A DNA stretch of 64,000 bases from Lepiota brunneoincarnata. Taxonomy: Eukaryota > Basidiomycota > Agaricomycetes > Agaricales > Agaricaceae. Under the pieces are notes generated by a model. The model was not told the DNA's origin. It ran no database searches and was given only the letters and a program-made list of their open reading frames with translations. The position numbers and the translations under genes are program-made. Shown here one piece after another: positions 45,252 to 57,249 of the stretch. Location: the NCBI GenBank assembly GCA_023014365.1, contig JAEBUN010000026.1, forward strand, positions 1 to 64,000. Direction: 5' to 3'. Within the stretch, counting starts at the first letter, position 1; every line of letters begins with the position of its first letter.

Positions 45252-45756
45252 AATTTTAATTGTGGCTTTTATGGGGCTTCCTTTTTATTCTCAGAAACCA
45301 TCAAAGGCAATGCCTGTCACCGAGAAGTCCGAATGAGGTCCCCTAGCATCTATGCACAAAAATATGATTGCAACAAGTACCGCACACAGTTCAGTCTGTA
45401 GAATCGGAGACTCATTGGTCTGGAGAGTGGGTTGGCACCTCCGGCCCAATCCTCGGCAGCAACTACATACGCACCGACGGAATTTAACCCTAGTGAGTTT
45501 TTGATGGTATCTGCATTCACACCGCCATGTAACAGTGCAGGACTTGTTGCGACTCAACTGACAGTGACAGGATGCATCTGATGATGATAGGATAAGTATA
45601 TTGGGAGAAGGGAAAAGAGGTACTATTCAGGGCATCCCGTCGCGTAATGACAGCGTGACATATTGGTACACACGAGATCGCATGGGCGGAGAAAGAGGAT
45701 GGCCATCTAGACGATTGATGGGTGAGGATAGAGGAGGATACAAAAGTATACCCCAC

Positions 45757-46700
45757 TATTGAGAGGCTCTTCCTGGTCCTCAATTGCGTAGCACGCAAAG
45801 TGCACTAATCATGCTTTGTCATCTTCGTCGCGGCAGCGTCCTCCAGAATCAATGATTCCACGTTTTCTCCTTCCATCATGTCCCTCAGTATACGGATTTC
45901 CACTCTCGCAGCGGGAATGGGATACTGGCTCGTGGTTGGCTGCCTGATCAACAACAAGCGACTGTGTGATCGGTCAGTCGCAGGAGTCATTTTGACCTTG
46001 GCGAGAAGCATACCAACAGCGGGGTGTAAGAAGAAACGACAAGGGCCGAAACACAAGGACCCGCATGCGTTCTATCCTCGCTGTATATCCCAGCGGCGTG
46101 AATCAGAAGGAACGCGAGGGGGCTGCGAGTTCGGAATCCGGGCCAGGGGCCAGGGCACTGGATTATTGATTATTCGGCAAATGATATATAATACAGACTG
46201 AATATTAAGCCCAGAGCATCCAATATTGGTTTGTTTACATGTTCCCAGAGTTCGCGAAGGATCTTGTGTGCGATGCATACCTTAGGTGCCGGAGCCTGGC
46301 AAGCAGCGCGATGGACTTCTCGCATGCGAGTGCCACCTTGCCCCAGATAACTGCGGGAGCCATCACGCGGGTCTGTTGCTCGTTATAAGCTGAAGGTTCC
46401 TGAGTGGATGTGAAGTGGTTCGCCAATATCAGAAATGAGAGCAAGGGCATCACATCGGTTCTCGCATATGTTGAAATGATCACGGGACCGTTGTGGAGTA
46501 AAGCCAGAGAGGAGCTGCAGAGCCGTGGGAGGCTGAAGAAAGTCATTAAATCCGGGAAGAACACGAATCTTTCCTAGAATTTCTTTCCATTCATTGGTAA
46601 GTTCGGCATTTCTCTGTGCTTCGCATGGCGCTGCGATCATCTGCAATATACTTACCTCAGAACCAGGCACGTTGACAGTGTAGAGTTTGTTGGGTGCTCC
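45757..46700 (-). pseudogene. Decayed partial TPR-CHAT copy
   Basis: The minus strand matches about 41045-41990 of the intact gene: ILQMIAAPCEAQRNAELTNEW, LPGFNDFLQPPTALQLLSG and PAARVEIRILRDMMEGENVESL. All 15 TPR-like units and the Cys half of CHAT are missing. The motif matching WVHFACHA reads VHFACYA, so the catalytic-position His is Tyr, and a deletion removes the segment between VESLILEDAAAT and HD. Stops and frame changes are scattered through it. It lies immediately upstream of the intact gene in the same orientation, as expected from a tandem duplication that decayed. Confidence 0.75.
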
Positions 46701-47199
46701 CCGAGCGGGGAAGGAAACCACACGGGAATGTATCACTGGAGATGGAGGGGCGTTTGCGGGGGATGAGATACTGACTATTGGACTCGACAGATTTCATGGT
46801 TGCGAGCGATGGTCTCGAGGAGATAGGTTGATAGGTTCCAAAGTCTAGACTGGCTTGGAGTCTCCAAGTCATGCTTGATCTACTGAACTGGACGGGTGAC
46901 GGGGCCGCCAAGCAGGGACAGTCAACCAGGCAGCTGTTTTAGAGAGGGTACTGAATAAGTGGTAACTTGATCTGCCTGAACACCTTCGCTATGACATTGC
47001 TGCCTCTCCTGACCGAGATACATCTTCAAGCATCCCTTGAAGCAGACGACCTCGCTGAACAACGGACCATTCAAGCATTACAGATAGGAGAACAAAGGTT
47101 CACCTTCGTAATCTGACAAACACACCGCTGGTAATGGCGGGAGCTCAAAGAAAATAACGTACACGTCAGGCTCCGCTCCAGACGTACCTTCGGAACCTC

Positions 47200-47757
47200 A
47201 GTGGTACGCTACTTCCGGATGATGTTATCATCACTGCCCAAAGTCTCCTCAATGAGCTCGACGAAAAACCCCAACTACACCAAGGCAGGCTCTACATGCT
47301 GTGGGATGCGATCCTCCATCACCACTTTCCACTGGTTCTGGACTATGGTGTAGCCCCTCATTTTGTCACTTGTGCGTGCCCGAGGCCAGAATTCCTCATC
47401 GTAAAGATTGCTCGCGAGTCGGAACATGTTGCCGTTGTCGTAGAACTGAAGAAATCCACCGAAGAGACTGAGGCCCGGACGAACCGAGCGCGAGCAGAGT
47501 TGAATACATCAAGGGAACGCTTCACGGAGACCCAGTACCCGACCATCTATGGAATCGGGGCGGCTAGCCTCTCTCGGTTGGCTCTAAAGATGGATAAGGC
47601 GGGCTCCGATCACCCTACAAATATTGTTCCATGGCGAGGGAAATGCTACGTCCTGGCCAATCATTCTCACTCTTCAAGGCTTGTCGCTGACGAGATTCAT
47701 GCGGTGACCAGACAGGTACGGCCATACTCATGTCACATACTCATATTCTACACATAG
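47200..47757 (+). CDS. PD-(D/E)XK nuclease-like protein, probably partial
   Basis: An open segment reading LPDDVIITAQSLLNELDE, then MLWDAILHHHFPLVLDYG, PEFLIVKIARESEHVAVVVELKKS and ETQYPTIYGIG. The PEFL...VVVELK arrangement is the acidic-x-Lys core of PD-(D/E)XK nuclease-like folds seen in a family repeated in mushroom genomes. The N-terminal part (46.95-47.2 kb) has stops in the continuing frame, so the gene is likely a decayed or truncated member, and the 3' part runs into an intron-like GTACGGCC near 47715. Activity cannot be judged. Confidence 0.45.
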   Translation, partial: SGTLLPDDVIITAQSLLNELDEKPQLHQGRLYMLWDAILHHHFPLVLDYGVAPHFVTCACPRPEFLIVKIARESEHVAVVVELKKSTEETEARTNRARAELNTSRERFTETQYPTIYGIGAASLSRLALKMDKAGSDHPTNIVPWRGKCYVLANHSHSSRLVADEIHAVTRQVRPYSCHILIFYT

Positions 47758-48558
47758 AATCCACCCAATCTCTTCCCGTCTTCCTCGAATAGTTCCCTAT
47801 TCGCTGATTTTCATTTTCTTTGCAGACACGTTGATGACTGCCTTCTCGAATTTCTTTTGATTGATGATAAGTCCTCCGATATGTAGAGCACACGTACAGT
47901 ATTATGGTCAAGTGCCCAGAAGTTTGACAGGGACACGGATTGGGCGCTCCGCTGGCATCGACTCCCGCAAATGCGATATCTGTCACACCCGCCACAAAGC
48001 TAACACTGAGCCCCGCCACCTATGCGCAAAAATGTTGTTGTGGAAAGCATTTATTGCAATAATTACTGCGTTTGGATAAAAGCCCGTCGCTGGAGAAATG
48101 CAAGAGGCAAGCGGAGCTCCCGCTTGTCCGAAGAGCAAATTGGCAACTTACTGCCCGATCTAGGAAGGGAAAATAACTACGGGCCTATGGGATTTGACTC
48201 GCGACTTTAGCTCTTACGCTGTTGCGGGTCTGGGCCACATGGAGCTTTGGAAATGAAGTTCAATACCTAGCTTAGGCAAAAACTTCATAGGATCCGTGTA
48301 CCACGCACGCATGCCCAAAGGGCGATCAGGACTTTGGCCTCAGATTTTTAGACCCCCTCAAGTCTGTGGGAATAGGAAAAAAATCTAATGTGAGGTGACG
48401 ATATTATTTGTGTAGGGTAAAGAGAAGTACTGGCGAAGAGAACAGAGCGACATGCAGCGGAGTGCGAAGGTGCGGGGCGAGTCTAGGTATAGACAAAGGT
48501 CATGTGCGAAAAGCGAAAGGGTAAACGGGGGATGGGCGACTCTAGACAGTGAACTAGG
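47758..48558. other. Intergenic spacer, no gene seen
   Basis: No spliceable or motif-bearing frame was found in either strand. It separates the nuclease-like ORF from the convergent secreted-protein gene. Confidence 0.4.
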
Positions 48559-49214
48559 CTAGTCCTCGTCTTCAAGACCACCATCATTATCCGTGCCATG
48601 CGCGTTCTCAGATGCGTTGTCAGTCCCGCCGTCATCACCGGATCCAGTCTCGTTACCCCCCTTCCCCCTTCCCTTGCCCTTAGTGCTGCTTTTGGGCCTG
48701 GGTTTGCCCTTAGGCTTTGGTCTACTCTTAGCCTTGCTCTTGCCCTCACCCTCATCCTCGTCATCGTCATCGTCATCGTCGCCATCGGCTTTCCCCTTAG
48801 CCTTAGCCCTGTGTTTTTCGTGCTCTTTGCCTTTGGTCTTAGCCTTTCCTTGTGCTTGTGCCTGTGCCCTTCCTCCCCCGACTCATCAGATCCATCATCT
48901 TCTCCTGATTCATCTACATCTCCAGAGTCAGGATCGTCGTTGCCCGATTCCTCTGGATCGGGCCTCTTGGACTTGTGTTTGGGCGACTTCTTCGCATCGG
49001 TACGCTTGCGCAGGCGGCGGAGTGCAATGGATCGAGCGCGTGCAGAGACGCGTTTTCTGGGTGTAGCCAGGGACCTATCGACCGGTTTAAGCTCGGCGTT
49101 GGCTACAGCGACATCATTCCCATGCTCGAAAGCAAAGTGGACTGGAAGGGGAGCGGCAACAATCAACGTAGAAGAGGCGCCAACGAAGGCAATGACAGCG
49201 TGGAGCAAGTTCAT
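48559..49214 (-). CDS. Secreted highly charged low-complexity protein
   Basis: The start at 49214 gives a classic signal peptide (MNLLHAVIAFVGASSTLIVAAP). A mature chain follows with an Arg-rich segment (RKRVSARARSIALRRLRKR), KKSPKHKSKRP and an acidic Asp/Glu/Ser/Gly tract. Reading straight on changes to a Met/Thr/Arg-rich frame that looks wrong. Removing a 56-nt intron (48862-48917; GTAGAT donor, GGCACAG acceptor) keeps frame and gives AQAQGKAKTKGKEHEKHRA, seven Asp, then GKSKAKSRPKPKGKPRPK and a stop at 48559. The family is unknown. Alternating basic and acidic tracts suggest a disordered wall or extracellular protein. Confidence 0.6.
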
Positions 49215-52200
49215 TCTTCCCGTTTTGATAAGTCAAGGGTTGTGCGGTATTTATCTCGGATGGTCACCTACAAGTTTGAAAGGAGCGGAATGGTTCGAAG
49301 GAGTGTGTGGGTTAGAAGATTGTTAGAAGCAGGGAACGAGTTTGAAAGGTTTTCTTATTAGCAAGGAGCATGCGCCCAGAAAAGGATCGTGGCTTCTAGC
49401 GTGGCGGCTGATTGGTCAAATAGAATTGAAGCCCCACCGACGGCGTTAATTTAGGTGAGTCCCCTGCACTAGGCCGCCCATACAAGTGGTGTTCAATTCC
49501 ATGGTCGATCACAATATCCGAGAGTTGACGTGTCAAGCAGCAAACATAACTATGTTGGCAGGGAGATGAAGGAGAATTCACATATCGGGCGTTTGCATGG
49601 CCCAGCGAAGAACATGTCACAGGCTAGTGTGGGAAACTGCCAGTGCAGGACACCCGTTCCTGCTTTTTCCGAGTGCTCCGAGTCGGGCGAGGCGTCCCCA
49701 CGCAAAACTCATCCTTCTACTCCATATTCTGTCCGACGAATATGAAGAGGACGCCAGGAATGAAGTCCCAAAAAACGCTTGGGTGTGGCTAGTCCAATCC
49801 CGCTCCATAGCAATTCGTAGCTAACTAAATGGTAAGTCCCTAAAGACGGAATACTTCTTGCTGGGGAGGATATCACTCATCGACGGCATCGGAACCGAGG
49901 GTGAGATAACAACGAAAGAAAGGCACTTAACGTACAATGCTCCAGCTTTACGAAATAGAAATCAGGGTGAACTGGTTTGTCCCGCAAAATAGTCCTCAGA
50001 ACCAGATAGGCTTTATACCCTTTCAATGATCAATGTTTCCCATTTGCATTCCATGCAGGGTATAGCCGATGTTGAAAGCGGCGATTTCATTCAACCGCTC
50101 CGCTGGGAACACCGTACATTCCCCCTTACCCACACTTGCGGCTAGGCTCGAGATCCTGGCAAACAGTTGCACCTTGCTTCAATAACTATCAGGGTTACTA
50201 TTGTCCTAGGACATGGTCGGGGTACATCCCATGTTCCGTCACATAAATCTGATGTGCTCGATTCTGTTTGTGGAGGAGTGGGCTGTCGTCAAAACCGCTG
50301 ATAGGATTGACTCTGCGTTATCTATGTCTAGCAGACCCTTGATTCCCGTCGCGCCCTGCAGTAGCAGTCGGTCGTTTCCCCATGTTGTGCTGTGCTATTA
50401 CACCGCCGTTGACCCCGAATGCCGCCCCGGAGGGCAGCCAATGCCACAGTACATCCCACGTTCCACATAACTCACGTAACCGCATGCGTTCCGTGGTACT
50501 CCGGTGCCTCTGTCATACCCGCGACCGTGGAGCGTCGAAGGTAGATGATGGAACAAGGCGCAACTTCTGTCAGGTTGCCCGCACCAATCCCCAAGTTAGC
50601 GAAAGAAGGGGTACTGCCCAAGCAGAACCTCCCCATCACCGGAGCACACCGCCGACCATATCCGTGGTATAAATGGCAGAAAACAAGAACATCTAACGAC
50701 CGAAGGTTGTGAAGCTTACAAACTCCTGGGGTCTACCCACGGGACGAGCCTCCCTACCTTCGGTGTGAATACGAGTCGTTCAATGAATGAGCACCAATTT
50801 TCCAAGCAACCAAGTCTGTGTATTGCGGGGTATTAGGCCTTAGCTCTACAACTGAGAAGACCTACAGCGAGCCCACGGTGGCTGGGTTGGTGAGCGGATG
50901 ACTCTTAAAATCGTAGAAACCGCAATTTAGCACTTTAGCATTTGTTCAAGAAATACTATGTTCAGCTCATCGGTCCGTGACTCCCTAAACCAAAAACTTG
51001 GTAATATTCTACACATACTTACAACCGTTTAGTGAGATTGTGATTTCAAAAGGGAAAGGAGGAATAGGGAGTACAGTAAAGCATGGTGTTCATAACCAAT
51101 GTAATAGGTTCCCAAACGATGAGCCAGCACAAATGCCCAGCACACGCAACACATTTTGTTGGAAATAATGCAGACCTCTGAGAGGATCTGCCTAGAGCAA
51201 ATGGCCCTAGCTGCAGCAGGATGACTGATATTTACTTTCGGCGTGAGAGAGACCATAAATTTAAGTAATCCAGAGCAGGGACGCCGAGTACCAGTGAAGT
51301 AGAAAGCACTTCCCGAGTGTGCTAACATCATCAGGTTCTATGGCGACGGCAGTGTTATTCATATTGCATAAGTAGTTATCCACATATTTCTCGGTATCGA
51401 GGACCTGGAAACCGAACAAAACTCAAGGTATAAACTTGCTGCTAGCCACCTGGAGATTTTGGAAGGCTGGAGGTGCCCTAGAACCTCGGCTGCCACCGGT
51501 GGAGATGGATATGAGCTATAGGAGAAGAAATGAGGGCAAGTGAAAGATGCTCTCCAATCGGTCTCAAATGAGGTCGATTCATCAGAACACGTAAAAGAGA
51601 AGATACAGAGGCCATTCGAAGCGCTGAATCATGTTTCATTCAACCTTCCCTCCCGTCTAGTGACTCATCGTAGGCGAGCACCAACCGCCTCTCTCAAGAG
51701 CTGCACCCTAGTCGCAAAGACGCTTATGGTCGTCCCGCTCCTTAAGCCAGAGCCGACATTATTGGGTCCCACGCACTATCTGTCATTGATATTGAAGTAT
51801 ACCTATAGCACCCTCGCATGTGGGCGCGCTAGCGTTAGGATTCCAAGGATGGGCCTGACCAGAAGCTCCCTCTTTCGAGCTCAGTGATCAATATTTGGCT
51901 TCAATTCCCCCACTCCAGGTATAGCACTAGTGTCCACATGGTCCCATGGTTCTCATGCCCCGAGGACAGGAATCAGAAGTCGACGATATCAGCTCGTCGC
52001 GGATCCGATTGCACCCGCTTCGTTCAAAATCCATCTTTGTAACAACCGCCGGACGACGCGTCCTCCTCTCTACCCCTTTAACGACGTAGGTCAACAGATG
52101 CAGACGAAGACCAACCTGAGCCGAATGGTCATCGCCAAACCGGCAATTCATATGCCTTTATGCCTGAGCCCATTCGCATGCTGTATCACGCCACGCCCGG

Positions 52201-53015
52201 GAGGCACAATGACCACGGCCAGACTGCGATGTACAGTTATATCCTGACGGGGCTGCGTTAGTTGGGAGAAGTGTAGGCATAAATATCAATCACGTTTATA
52301 CTTAGTCGTGCTATTAAAGGGTCTTGTACTAGTCAGATTCCAAGTATCATCATGTCAATCTCCGGCTTGCAGTGATTCACCACCTCACGGCCACCTGATC
52401 CCCATGTACTTGTGTGTCAAATGCGGATTGATGCGGTGCATCACATCTATGACATCAGCACCTTGAAGCGAAAGGACATCCTGCGAACAGCGATGTGTAC
52501 AACACACATGTCTGCTACATCCCTACGGAAACTGATAGCTAGGATCCGCTTCAACTCAATGCTCGTCGTGACGAAGGGAATCACGATAAAATTTTATTTA
52601 AATCTTGCAGTGTCTACGTACAAAGATACTTGACAAAGATGACACAAATGATGGAATTGCATGGTATCCATTTACGTGTGAGGATGTTCGTGAGTGTTGA
52701 TCTGGGTATATAACCGCGCACAAGATGGTAACGAAGGGGAGGCAGTGCTCGAGAACGTGATCTCGGAAGGTTTGTGATAGATGTGTGTAAGGTAATAGTG
52801 GCAGGTCAACAGGACGTCCGAGTTGCGCGAGAAAAAGAGAGAGGAGATGGGAGAGGGAGAGGGTTAATGATCAAGCAGCGGCACGTACTCCTACTTCCCT
52901 CATCGCCTTGTTTGGGCTCCCGCCACTACCACTACCCGCACTTTCCCTCCTCTCCATCTCATCCCATTCTACGTCTTGCCACTCGTCCAATGCTTCCCTT
53001 CCTTCCCCCTGTTCA
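49215..53015. other. Long gene-poor interval
   Basis: Nearly 3.8 kb without a frame I can support. Short open stretches do not join by plausible introns and carry no known motif. Parts near 50.0 and 51.9 kb share weak similarity (GATCAATGTTT versus GATCAATATTT contexts), too little to call a repeat. Confidence 0.4.
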
Positions 53016-53969
53016 TCAGCCCTGATCGTGATACAGCGAAAACTTGGAGATCTTGTCGCGGAGGACGATAGTGTACCGTACGAGTATGAATATTAGCGCC
53101 TCGGCAACTGCAATTCCGATAATATACCCTGCTAGCTTGCTGTGCTGCTGTTGAGGATCAAGGAATGTGTAGGCTGTGAACGTCATTAGCGGACGCGTCC
53201 GAACGCAAAAAAGCCCAGGAGCATACTGTAAACACCCTCTGTCGCGTGCGTAATATAGGCAATGCCCAGGTAGCCCCCAAGTACCAAAATACAGAGCGGC
53301 AAGTATGTCCACGGAAGGGGGGGAACGTTGGTTGTCGTGATCTCGAGCAAGGCGAGGACAGTGTTGATGATATGTAACGAGATCGCAGACCATGCTTGAG
53401 GAATGATTAGCGTGATACGAAAGAGGGGAAATGTGGACGCTCACTAGAGAATGGGGTTGCAAATGTCTCTGATGAAGCAAGGAGCACCCAGTAGCATATA
53501 GTCACTAGGATAGCTAGGAACACTCGTCAGTCGAGAGGGTTAGGTGAAAGAGGGGTGGACACACGAAAAGTGAGGGTCGTGCTCATGAGGAACAAATGCA
53601 ATCCCTGCAGGACCTTGGGCCATCGTTGGAGGGGGTACGCGTAGACAGTGGAGGAAGATGGCCTGTAGCTGAAAGTGTGGTAGGAGGAGGCGAGGAGGTA
53701 GGCTGTAAGACCAATGAAGGAGAGGTGGGTAAAGAACGAAAACCAGCTGGGATGCGGTCAGTTAGTTGCTTTCGAACGCGTAGGAGGGCGTACATGTGTC
53801 CCTGGCGAAGGACGGCGGACTCGTAGACGAGGGAGGTGATGACAGTGGCGCAGCCATAGACAGCGAAGACGATTCGTCTGAGGGCGAGTAAGCGCGGGGA
53901 GTGGATAGGAGACGAGACGAGACGGTGATGAGGATCGAAGGGGCAGGAGACCCCCAAGCAGGAGAACAT
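53016..53969 (-). CDS. FAR-17a/AIG1-like multi-pass membrane protein
   Basis: The start at 53969 (MFSCLGVSCPFDPHH) is followed by LLALRRIVFAVYGCATVITSLV. After introns come YFSFFTHLSFIGLTAYLLAS, AWSAISLHIINTVLALLEI, WTYLPLCILVLGGYLGIAY and ITHATEGVY. A 53-nt intron (GTATGC...GTTCACAG) joins TYTFLDPQQQHSKLAGY, a last membrane helix and a basic tail RYTIVLRDKISKF. The helix order and the FxYFT-like, W..iS.H..N and ITHAT.G.Y landmarks fit the FAR-17a/AIG1-like family, whose animal members hydrolyse fatty-acid esters of hydroxy fatty acids in membranes. The fungal function is unproven. Middle splice sites near 53.5-53.7 kb were not all resolved. Confidence 0.6.
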
Positions 53970-54043
53970 GAGGGAGGAGTCGTGGGATGGGCGTCAGGGG
54001 CACAGAGGGACATTAAATAGGATTCCCGGCTACCTACTCTACA

Positions 54044-54934
54044 TCACCGCGCTAATTTGAAATATAAAATAATGCCAACAAGCACTGCAAAAAACACTCC
54101 AATCAAGATATATATGACTCGCTGTTTGTTCATTCTATCTTTGACATCAGTTGTGCTGGTTACCAGAAGAGGCCCTACTCACTGGCGGATCATTGTCTGG
54201 ATCTTCCCAGACGCACGGTCAACATTCGAGTCCGCACCATGAAGCTGTTCTTGGCTTAGCACCTACGCACACAACTCCTTAAACGGAAACCTACCGTATC
54301 CCTCGCATTCTCGATCTGCTCCCTCTGGCCCCGCAGGCCCCTCAAAATGTCTGCTCCATGCGTCTCCGTTTCAAGCGCAATCCGCGTCGAATCCACGAGC
54401 CGCCTATTACCGTCGTCCAGCGTCTCCGTGCCAGCCAGCAGCCGCGCCCTATCGCCCCGTTCACCATATGGATCGTCAGACGTTACTGCTGTTTCCCCGC
54501 GTGCATTGAAACCGCCAAGAAGATCAGAGCGTGCGGCCTGCGCATGCGAGTCCTTTGAAATCCTCCTGTACTTCGTCAGTTCTGCCTTTGCTTGCCTCAA
54601 CCGCGCGGTATATTGTCCCCGGATGGATGTTGGAATGCCTTGGACTTCAATTTCGAGTTGCGAGACCTGAGCGTTTGTTAATCTGGCATATGTAACCATA
54701 ACAATACTTCCACATACGACATCGTCCGCTTCATCCAATTCAATCTCAACCCTTCTCAACGCGGTCTTCCTCTCCTCTGCCTCCGTTAAGCCTTGGAAAC
54801 AAGTACTCTGGTAAAGCACACCCACCTCCCTGCAAGTTCCTCCCGCTGCCGTCGAGCTTGTCCTTGATATTCGTGATGAGGTGCTTGAAGTCCGCCTCAT
54901 ACGAGTCAAACAGCTGGATTGGCGTTGGGTCCAT
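54044..54934 (-). CDS. vti1: SNARE protein Vti1
   Basis: The start chosen is ATG at 54934 (MDPTPIQLFDSYEADF), since Vti proteins begin the three-helix N-terminal domain here. Later exons give RKTALRRVEIELDEADDVV, SQLEIEVQGIPTSIRGQY and LRQAKAELTKYRRISKDS. The SNARE motif runs from LLAGTETLDDGNRRLVDSTR through HGADILRGLRGQREQIENA and ADSNVDRASGKIQTMIRQ. After a last intron comes the C-terminal anchor RMNKQRVIYILIGVFFAVLV ending YFKLAR with stop at 54044. Vti1 is the Qb-SNARE of Golgi, endosomal and vacuolar fusion. A complete, conserved single-copy gene, it anchors this end of the window as ordinary chromosomal DNA. Confidence 0.88.
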
Positions 54935-55443
54935 CGTGCTTGTTGCTGACTGAGAACCGTATCCAGCCCAGGTGACTTCATAGTGATAATGTGACATCCT
55001 AGTCACGGGGCAATTTGTTACTTACTCGACTCGCTGTGGGACCCAAGCCCTTGCTGCGCAGCATGGCACTCCTCACAAGAACAAATCTATTGGGGCCTCT
55101 CGAACAGCCTCCGGTACATTTAGTGCGTCAGACGACACCTTGTGTCTCTAATACTTATTTTACCAGGGAAGAAACGGAATAAAGAGGACTTCGAATTATT
55201 AACCCCGTGTGGCCGCATCCAGCCATAAAGCACAAAAGCCGGTTCAGATGGCCTCGAGTAGCCTCTTCTTCCTTATGACCTTGCGAAAAACTATCGATGT
55301 TTATATACACGCATTGCACATCCACCAAGTTCTTGTCGCCGAATTTTTTCCGAATTCCAAAGATAGTGCCTCCATTTACCCACACAGGACATACAAAAGA
55401 CGTGCATTGAATGCTAAAACAAAACTAACATCCACCGAAAAAG

Positions 55444-57249
55444 ATGTTACGCACATTTATTTGGACTGCTCTCGCTTCTACTTTCCTCTCAGGAGCAGGA
55501 GGAAAGATTCTCTACGCTGGTGTCAATGAGGTTGAGATGTAACCCCCCTAGACGCCAAGCTCCGAGTGCTGACCCTTTAGAACATTTAGTCTGGAGGCGA
55601 GTTTGGCGTGTTCTCGCCCAATAATACTGGATTTGGCTTGCCCGGACGGTTTAACGTCGATTACGCGTTTATTAACAAGGTAAGCGTTGACTACAGCCAG
55701 AACCTATTTGGCGTTAGGCTCAAAGTGTAATCTTAGGCTACTGTGGATATCTTCGTCGACCAAGAAAAGATAAACTTTTTCCGTGTCACATTCTTGATGG
55801 AACGCATGTGTCCCTTGGCCACTGGTTTGGGGAGCAGATTTAACGAGACAGTAAGCAATCCATCCTACCTTCGACAGCTCTTCGTTCATGGCTCTGGTAG
55901 TACTTCGGGGAATTTGCCGACGCTGTTAACTACATTACCAATACCAAAGGCGCGTATGCGTTGTTAGACCCTCATAACTATATGCGCTACAAGTGAGCTT
56001 CAGTCCCATTCACTCTTGCCGATGACATAACTGTTTTCGCCCCAGCGACCCATCCAGCCAGCCATTCTCAGGCAGCGTATGTGTACCGCTCTTGACAACT
56101 AGCACCCATTCAACAACCTCAATTACAGATCATTGGCGATACCACGGATCCGCGGGCAGCTACAACCGCTCAATTCCAGGCTTTCTGGCAAGAACTCGCC
56201 CGTCGCTTCGTAAATAACCCCAAGGTCGTCTTTGGTCTCAACAACGAACCTCACACGATGGTGAGCGCAAACGTGTCTTTGTATCCCCCTGCTTGGTATT
56301 TACTCACGTTTAAAAACAGCCGACGGACTTGGTTCTTCGTAACAATCAAGCAGCAATCAATGGTATCCGTGCAGCGCGCGCTCGCCAACTCATTCTCGCG
56401 CCCGGTAACGGTTTTACTGGAGGTCATTCCTGGACACAAATCACTGGAAACGGAGCCGCGCCTTCTAGCGATTTCATGAACCAACTTAGGGACCCGTTAC
56501 GCAATACGGCCATCGACATACATGAGGTACTGTACTTGTTGTTCTCCTTTTTACGACAAGCGCTCACATTCAACGGTCTTGTACAGTATTTAGGTGAGTC
56601 TCCCTGACCCCTTGGTGGTTCTCTCAATTATATTGCATTGTTAGACATCGATTTCTCGGGAAGCCACGCCGAATGCACACAACCAGCGCCATCCAACTTG
56701 GCAGCCTTGACTCAGTGGCTCAAAGACAACAACCTAAAGTACGCGCACATCTTATTCTCCGACAACTGATATGAACCTGAGACTGTCTCAAGGGCTATGA
56801 TCACAGAATTTGGCGGCGGAAACAATGACGGGTGCTTCCAAATGGTTTCGGAACTCATTCAATACATGGCAAGCAATGATGTTTATATCGGATGGGCCAT
56901 CTGGGCAGCCGGCCCCCGTGAGTCCCATTCCTATCTTTCTTCGCCCTCATCCTGCTCACAATAAGAACAAGTCTGGGGCCCTTTCTCGCCTTGCTGTGGA
57001 GCAGACACTGGTAGTCTTGAGCCTGGCCAAGTGAACGATCAAGGCGGGCCAAAGTACGTCTGATCTTTCAATATACCCCGTTGATAGAGAGGGTTTGACA
57101 CTGCACTGTAGTGCTTTCCAAACAGTCTGGGCGCGCGCCGTTAGACCCAACATTCCTACTGGTACGTTTCCGCAACAAATTTTGACGGTGCGGTGATCCT
57201 GATTTGATCTAAAGGTCTCAAGAGAAACGGTATCTCAGGCTTATCGTAA
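55444..57249 (+). CDS. Glycoside hydrolase family 5 endoglucanase-like
   Basis: ATG at 55444 opens a signal peptide (MLRTFIWTALASTFLSGAGG) followed by KILYAGVNE. Spliced exons then read SGGEFGVFSPNNTGFGLPG, INFFRVTFLMERM, ALLDPHNYMRY, IIGDTTDPRA, FVNNPKVVFGLNNEPH with the acid/base Glu, ILAPGNGFTGGHSW, IDIHEYLDIDFSGSHAEC, MITEFGGGNNDGC with the nucleophile Glu, and YIGWAIWAAGP, ending GLS at 57249. This is the full GH5 (cellulase/endoglucanase) core of a secreted enzyme cutting beta-1,4-glucans. At least six short introns interrupt it, most with a GT-AG pair. No carbohydrate-binding module is seen at either end. Confidence 0.85.
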
